A DNA stretch of 64,000 nucleotides, taken from positions 38,609 through 102,608 of the forward strand of contig JBBRBB010000016.1 of assembly GCA_038206235.1 (NCBI GenBank). Reading direction: 5' to 3'. The position numbers were made by a program, and so were the translations under genes. Below are positions 60,322 to 64,000 of the stretch, piece after piece. The DNA is from JBBRBB01 sp038206235. GTDB taxonomy: Bacteria; Bacteroidota; Bacteroidia; Chitinophagales; Chitinophagaceae. Each line of letters begins with the position of its first letter. Within the stretch, counting starts at the first letter, position 1. Below the pieces are notes generated by a model that was not told the DNA's origin, did no database searches, and worked only from the letters and a program-made list of their open reading frames with translations.

Positions 60322-60491
60322 AAAATTTGTTTTTATAAAATTATGAAACTAATTCGTTATAAGTCCTGCTTTGTTATTTTGCTAATTTCACTTTTTCTAA
60401 TAAAAATCACAATCTTTGCACCAGACATCTGGATATGTTTTATTCTAATGCAGAGCCATATTCAGCCTAACAACATTTAAAAAACTTTCAG

Positions 60492-61310
60492 ATGTCAACT
60501 TCTCAAAAAGAAATAAAAAAAGTTACCACCAACACCTTGCAGAAGATGAAAGCCAATGGAGAAAAAATTTCCATGCTTACGGCTTACGATTTTTCTTTTG
60601 CAAAAATTATTGACGGTGCAGGTATTGATGTAATCCTCGTTGGCGACAGCGCCAGTAATGTAATGGCAGGGTATGAAACCACTTTACCCATTACACTTGA
60701 CCATATAATCTATCATGCTTCATCAGTAATACGCGGCGTAAGCCGTTGCCTTGTTGTGGTTGATATGCCTTTTGGTTCTTATCAATCCAATTCAGAGATA
60801 GCATTGGCTTCTGCCATTCGCATTATGAAAGAGACCGGTGCACATGTAATAAAATTAGAGGGTGGGGAAGAAGTTACTGACAGTATTAAAAGAATTGTTT
60901 CAGCGGGCATTCCTGTGATGGGGCATTTGGGTTTAACGCCGCAAAGCATTTATAAATTCGGAACCTATAATGTTCGTGCAAAAGATGAAAACGAAGCAAA
61001 TAAGCTGCGCAAAGATGCACAACTGCTGCAGGAAGCCGGGTGCTTTGCAATAGTGCTCGAAAAAATTCCTGCACAGCTTGCAAAGGAAGTCACCGAAAAT
61101 TTACACATTCCCACTATTGGTATTGGCGCCGGAAAATATTGTGATGGGCAGGTATTGGTAATGCACGATATGCTCGGCATCAACACCGAATTTAAGCCGC
61201 GGTTTCTGCGGCAATATTTAAACATACACGAGCAGGCAACTAACGCCGTTCAACAATACATAAATGATGTAAAAGGCAACAGCTTTCCAAGTGATGCAGA
61301 GCAGTATTAA
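60492..61310 (+). CDS. panB: 3-methyl-2-oxobutanoate hydroxymethyltransferase
   Basis: The 272-residue (beta-alpha)8-barrel enzyme converts ketoisovalerate and methylene-THF to ketopantoate, the first pantothenate step. It has TAYDFSFAKIIDGAGIDVILVGDSA with metal-binding Asp near residue 25-47, VVDMPFGSYQ near 93, VIKLEGGEEV near 118 and GHLGLTPQSI near 145, and IPTIGIGAGKYCDGQVLVMHDMLG at the end (landmarks). With panC and panD within 7 kb, only panE and beta-alanine supply would be elsewhere. Confidence 0.95.
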   Translation: MSTSQKEIKKVTTNTLQKMKANGEKISMLTAYDFSFAKIIDGAGIDVILVGDSASNVMAGYETTLPITLDHIIYHASSVIRGVSRCLVVVDMPFGSYQSNSEIALASAIRIMKETGAHVIKLEGGEEVTDSIKRIVSAGIPVMGHLGLTPQSIYKFGTYNVRAKDENEANKLRKDAQLLQEAGCFAIVLEKIPAQLAKEVTENLHIPTIGIGAGKYCDGQVLVMHDMLGINTEFKPRFLRQYLNIHEQATNAVQQYINDVKGNSFPSDAEQY

Positions 61311-61373
61311 CTGTGTTGATGAATATCATTCTTTAGAGCAATCTCAATTGCAGAGATAAAGGTTTGAGAATTT

Positions 61374-61710
61374 TTATCTTAAAATAGTTAAGATACTTTC
61401 AATTATTTTTTGACTAAACGTTTCTGTTACTGCTGAAATTTTATTCAGAATTAAAGCTTCATTCAGTATAAATATTTTATGAAAGCGAATATAACTTTTT
61501 TAACTCAAGGGGGTGTTCAGTGTATGCACTATCTGAAATTTCAATAGATAGATTATCTCTTTTTAATTTAGAAGTTATCTGTATAAGAATATAATCTCCG
61601 GTTTTGTTTACCGTTTCGTTTGAAATGATTAAAGCAGGCCGGGGTTTCATTTGTGAGCCATCTGTAAAAGGAAAATTAACCCAAACAATATCTCCTTTCT
61701 GATATCTCAT
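61374..61710 (-). pseudogene. PemK/MazF-like toxin, frameshifted at its C-terminus
   Basis: The open part is 77 residues from ATG 61710: YQKGDIVWVNFPFTDGSQMKPRPALIISNE and DYILIQITSK, the MazF/PemK beta-barrel. It ends early with LKKLYSLS. Removing one A from the six-A run near 61495-61502 continues it as ELKSYIRFHKIFILNEALIL and SQKIIESILTILR to a stop at 61374-61376, the expected C-terminal helix. Without that end the RNase toxin may be inactive. ATG overlaps the antitoxin stop by 4 bases. Confidence 0.72.
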
Positions 61711-61958
61711 CTTTTAAAGTATTTGTCATATCTGCTATCTTCCTCACTATTCCATTCTTCAGCCAACGATTTTTCAGAAAGCAGTGTTATAACATCAACT
61801 TGTAATCCGTTTTTTTCTTCCTCCATTAGTTTACCTAATACAATATCTTCTTTCTGGTCATCTGAAAGAATACGTCCTTTTAAATGATGTTTCTCAATGA
61901 AAGTCTCAATCAGCTTCAATTCTTTCTCATCAGTTGCCTGTATTAATATTGTTTCCAT
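61707..61958 (-). CDS. Antitoxin paired with the PemK-like toxin
   Basis: The 83-residue acidic protein has a helix-rich N-terminus (METILIQATDEKELKLIETF) and an intrinsically disordered, acidic end (EEWNSEEDSRYDKYFKR) that could occupy the toxin's RNA-binding surface. It overlaps the toxin start by 4 bases. It has no obvious DNA-binding motif I can name. The frame is intact. Confidence 0.75.
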   Translation of the reverse strand: METILIQATDEKELKLIETFIEKHHLKGRILSDDQKEDIVLGKLMEEEKNGLQVDVITLLSEKSLAEEWNSEEDSRYDKYFKR

Positions 61959-62042
61959 TGTAATTGTTTTAAAACAAAATTACTTATTTACATCATACAT
62001 TTCTACGAATTCAATTCAATAATAACAAACAAATTATTCCTG

Positions 62043-62050
62043 TACTTTTG
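62043..62050 (+). promoter_or_regulatory. Bacteroidota -7 box of the aldehyde dehydrogenase gene
   Basis: TACTTTTG matches TAnnTTTG, 21 bases before the ATG. It is divergent from the PemK-like antitoxin gene. Confidence 0.55.
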
Positions 62051-62071
62051 CCACCTTAAATTTTCTTTCTC

Positions 62072-63592
62072 ATGGATTTCTTGCAACAACTAAACATACA
62101 GCAAACCAATGCAGGCACTTCAACAGGAACAAAATGGCTCAAGAGCAGTGGTGAGCAAATTCAATCATCAACACCTGTGAATGGAAAATGCATTGGCAAT
62201 GTAACAACAACAGATGCTGAAGCATATCAACAAGTTTTGCACCAAGCTGAAGCCGCATTTAAAGAATGGCGCAAATGGCCCGCACCAAAAAGAGGAGAGG
62301 TAGTTCGTCAGGTTGGTGAAGCATTACGCAAATACAAAGAGCCGCTTGGCAAATTAGTAAGCTATGAAATGGGCAAAAGTCTGCAGGAAGGCTTGGGCGA
62401 AGTGCAGGAAATGATTGACATCTGTGATTTTGCAGTAGGGCTTAGCCGCCAACTCTATGGCTTAACGATGCACAGCGAAAGACCCGGACACAGAATGTAC
62501 GAGCAGTGGCATCCATTAGGAATTGTAGGAATTATTTCAGCATTCAATTTTCCTGTAGCCGTGTGGAGCTGGAATGCAGCACTGGCATGGGTTTGCGGCG
62601 ATGTGTGTGTGTGGAAGCCATCATCCAAAACGCCTCTGTGTGCAGTGGCTTGTGAAAATATAATTGCAGAAGTGTTTGCCAAAAACGAAGTGCCCGAAGG
62701 AGTAAGCTGCTTGGTAACAGGTAATGCCTGCGGCGATTTAATGAACTACGATAAACGCATTCCGCTTATATCTTTTACAGGTTCTACAAGAATTGGTAAA
62801 AGAGTAGCAACAGTAGTTGCCGAAAGATTTGGAAGAACTATTCTTGAATTGGGTGGCAACAATGGAATCATCATTACCGAAAATGCAGATTTGAAAATGG
62901 TGCTTACAGGCGCTGTGTTCGGGGCAGTTGGCACGGCTGGTCAGCGCTGTACAACTACACGAAGATTAATTATCCATGAAAATATTTATGATAAAACGAT
63001 TGAAGTATTAAAAGGTTCTTATGCTCAATTAAAAATCGGTGATCCTTTGGATAGTGCTAATCATGTGGGACCATTGATTGATGAAAAAGCGGTGAAAGAT
63101 TATTCGAATGCAATTGAAAGAGCAAATGCAGAAGGTGGGAAAATAATTGTTGAAGGAGGCGTATTGAATGGCAATGGATATGAAGGCGGCTCTTATGTAA
63201 GGCCTTGCATTATCGAAGCGAAGAATGAATTTGATATTGTGCAGGAAGAAACCTTCGCACCTATATTATATGTGATGAAATATAAAACCATTGATGAAGC
63301 CATTACCATGCAGAATGGCGTACCGCAAGGGCTTTCATCATCCATCTTTACAAACAACATGAGAGAGATGGAATTATTTTTATCTGCTGAAGGAAGTGAT
63401 TGCGGAATTGCCAATGTAAATATTGGAACAAGCGGTGCAGAAATTGGCGGTGCATTTGGTGGTGAAAAAGAAACAGGCGGTGGAAGAGAGAGCGGCAGCG
63501 ACGCATGGAAGACTTACATGCGCAGGCAAACAAACACGATTAATTACAGCACAAGCTTACCGTTGGCGCAGGGAATAAAGTTTCATATTTAA
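62072..63592 (+). CDS. Aldehyde dehydrogenase, ALDH7 type (piperideine-6-carboxylate / aminoadipate semialdehyde dehydrogenase-like)
   Basis: The 506-residue enzyme has NFPVAVWSWNAALAW near residue 160, FTGSTRIGKRVA near 230, the general base Glu in LELGGNNGIII (family 7 uses this GGNN form) near 260 and the catalytic Cys in GTAGQRCTTTRR near 293. IANVNIGTSGAEIGGAFGGEKETGGGRESGSDAWKTYMRR (landmark) is also typical. It oxidises aminoadipate semialdehyde or related aldehydes with NAD+, often in lysine breakdown. The preceding steps are not in the window. Confidence 0.9.
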   Translation: MDFLQQLNIQQTNAGTSTGTKWLKSSGEQIQSSTPVNGKCIGNVTTTDAEAYQQVLHQAEAAFKEWRKWPAPKRGEVVRQVGEALRKYKEPLGKLVSYEMGKSLQEGLGEVQEMIDICDFAVGLSRQLYGLTMHSERPGHRMYEQWHPLGIVGIISAFNFPVAVWSWNAALAWVCGDVCVWKPSSKTPLCAVACENIIAEVFAKNEVPEGVSCLVTGNACGDLMNYDKRIPLISFTGSTRIGKRVATVVAERFGRTILELGGNNGIIITENADLKMVLTGAVFGAVGTAGQRCTTTRRLIIHENIYDKTIEVLKGSYAQLKIGDPLDSANHVGPLIDEKAVKDYSNAIERANAEGGKIIVEGGVLNGNGYEGGSYVRPCIIEAKNEFDIVQEETFAPILYVMKYKTIDEAITMQNGVPQGLSSSIFTNNMREMELFLSAEGSDCGIANVNIGTSGAEIGGAFGGEKETGGGRESGSDAWKTYMRRQTNTINYSTSLPLAQGIKFHI

Positions 63593-63602
63593 AAGTTTGA
63601 TA

Positions 63603-63635
63603 AGACCTCACAGGTCTTTGAGACCTGTGAGGTCT
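63603..63635. repeat. 33-bp double palindrome, copy 7, with changed arms
   Basis: Arms AGACCTCACAGGTCT and AGACCTGTGAGGTCT. All four sub-arms carry the same A to G or T to C change relative to other copies, so every base pair is kept. Confidence 0.95.
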
Positions 63636-63687
63636 GCGGTCTATCTCAGATAAATCTGTGAGGATTTCGTTGAGGCGTTAGTTGATA

Positions 63688-63837
63688 TTACCTACTCTTC
63701 TTCGCATCTTCCAAAAATTTCGCAAGACCAATATCAGTTAAAGGATGTTTCAATAATTCAAGGATTGGTTCCAAGGGGCAAGTGCAAACATCGGCGCCCA
63801 ATTCTGCGGCACGAACAATGTGCAATGAAGTGTTGCA
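63688..63837 (-). pseudogene. Duplicated 3' fragment of a transaldolase-like gene
   Basis: The minus frame ends LHIVRAAELGADVCTCPLEP, ILELLKHPLTDIGLAKFLED, AKKSR and stop at 63688. It repeats the last part of the gene that runs off the window edge, differing at a few residues. The 5' end of the fragment is cut by a palindrome copy. It has no start codon or promoter of its own. Confidence 0.8.
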
Positions 63838-63838
63838 T

Positions 63839-63871
63839 AAACCTCACAGGTTTGATAAACCTGTGAGGTTT
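63839..63871. repeat. 33-bp double palindrome, copy 8
   Basis: AAACCTCACAGGTTT and AAACCTGTGAGGTTT-type arms around GAT between the transaldolase fragment and the intact gene end. Confidence 0.95.
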
Positions 63872-63891
63872 CGTTGAGGCGTTAGTTGACA

Positions 63892-64000
63892 TTACATACT
63901 CTTCTTCGCATCTTCTAAAAACTTGGCAAGACCAATATCTGTGAGCGGATGTTTTAATAATCCAAGTATTGGTTCTAAGGGACAAGTGCAAACATCGGCG
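63892..64000 (-). CDS. Transaldolase / fructose-6-phosphate aldolase-like protein, C-terminal part
   Basis: Only the last 35 codons are in the window: ADVCTCPLEPILGLLKHPLT, DIGLAKFLEDAKKSM, stop at 63892. HPLTDIGLAKFL is the conserved end of the small transaldolases (Fsa/TalC type), which move a dihydroxyacetone unit in the pentose phosphate pathway. The N-terminal and catalytic Lys parts are outside the window. A near copy of this end lies 204 bases downstream. Confidence 0.75.
   Translation of the reverse strand, partial: ADVCTCPLEPILGLLKHPLTDIGLAKFLEDAKKSM

Noticed and set aside
60349..60480. Small hydrophobic frame between the DUF433 gene and panB
   Set aside because: It has no family features, lies in the divergent promoter gap and ends close to the panB start. 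It is probably chance.
63758..63991. Open frame on the minus strand across the palindrome between the two transaldolase ends
   Set aside because: It is out of frame with both transaldolase copies, whose reading is clearly conserved in another frame.

Overview
The window looks like chromosomal DNA of a Bacteroidota member, most likely close to Chitinophagaceae. The evidence is the A+T-rich base composition, two TonB-dependent receptors, several proteins with type IX secretion (T9SS) C-terminal domains, a DUF4270 lipoprotein beside a short glycogen-synthase-like protein, and promoter boxes of the Bacteroidota type (TAnnTTTG) often only a few bases from the start codon. There is no prophage, transposase gene, rRNA operon or CRISPR array. 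The taxonomic placement is inference; no database search was possible.

Layout. 0-14 kb: TonB receptors, pyruvate dehydrogenase E1 beta, an NtrC-like regulator without a DNA-binding domain, miaA, a trans-sulfuration PLP enzyme, DinB-like protein, ribosomal protein L31 type B, serA and a CooC-like ATPase. 14-25 kb: envelope glycosylation genes (several glycosyltransferases, a lipoprotein, a TPR protein). 21-30.6 kb: T9SS cargo, including a phage-tail-fibre-like (S74) protein, with dapB in between. 31-40 kb: mnmA, a GlcD-like oxidase, a MntA/HepT-type toxin-antitoxin pair, a LOG-family hydrolase, a sodium:solute symporter, a four-helix-bundle gene, a methyltransferase, a peptidoglycan hydrolase and hpt. 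40-54 kb: small membrane proteins, yihY, mltG, secG, lptE, a sigma-54 activator, a second MntA/HepT pair, miaB, tRNA-Gly(CCC), metK, DUF4270. 54.7-64 kb: panC, panD, rfaE2-like, ppk1-ppx, two further toxin-antitoxin loci, panB, aldehyde dehydrogenase and the end of a transaldolase-like gene.

The pantothenate genes panB, panC and panD lie within 7 kb. serA, dapB, metK and the trans-sulfuration enzyme serve amino-acid metabolism; ppk1 and ppx overlap as a polyphosphate operon; secG, lptE and mltG serve the envelope.

The most unusual content is repetitive DNA. (1) Arrays of degenerate 7-bp tandem repeats, each locus with its own heptamer, commonly touch stop codons. At lptE two arrays are translated and build the N-terminus and the lipoprotein signal peptide; at hpt one array is translated; a third pair flanks a four-helix-bundle gene in inverted orientation. 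(2) A 33-bp double palindrome occurs about ten times; one copy carries the same change in all four sub-arms, and another copy supplies the last codons and stop of mltG. (3) Other hairpin families sit directly after stop codons. In addition, panD, a DUF5615-like toxin, a PemK/MazF-like toxin and a small membrane-protein gene appear frameshifted, mostly in homopolymer runs, while the partner antitoxins are intact. Whether these are real mutations, phase-variable switches or consensus errors cannot be decided from the sequence.
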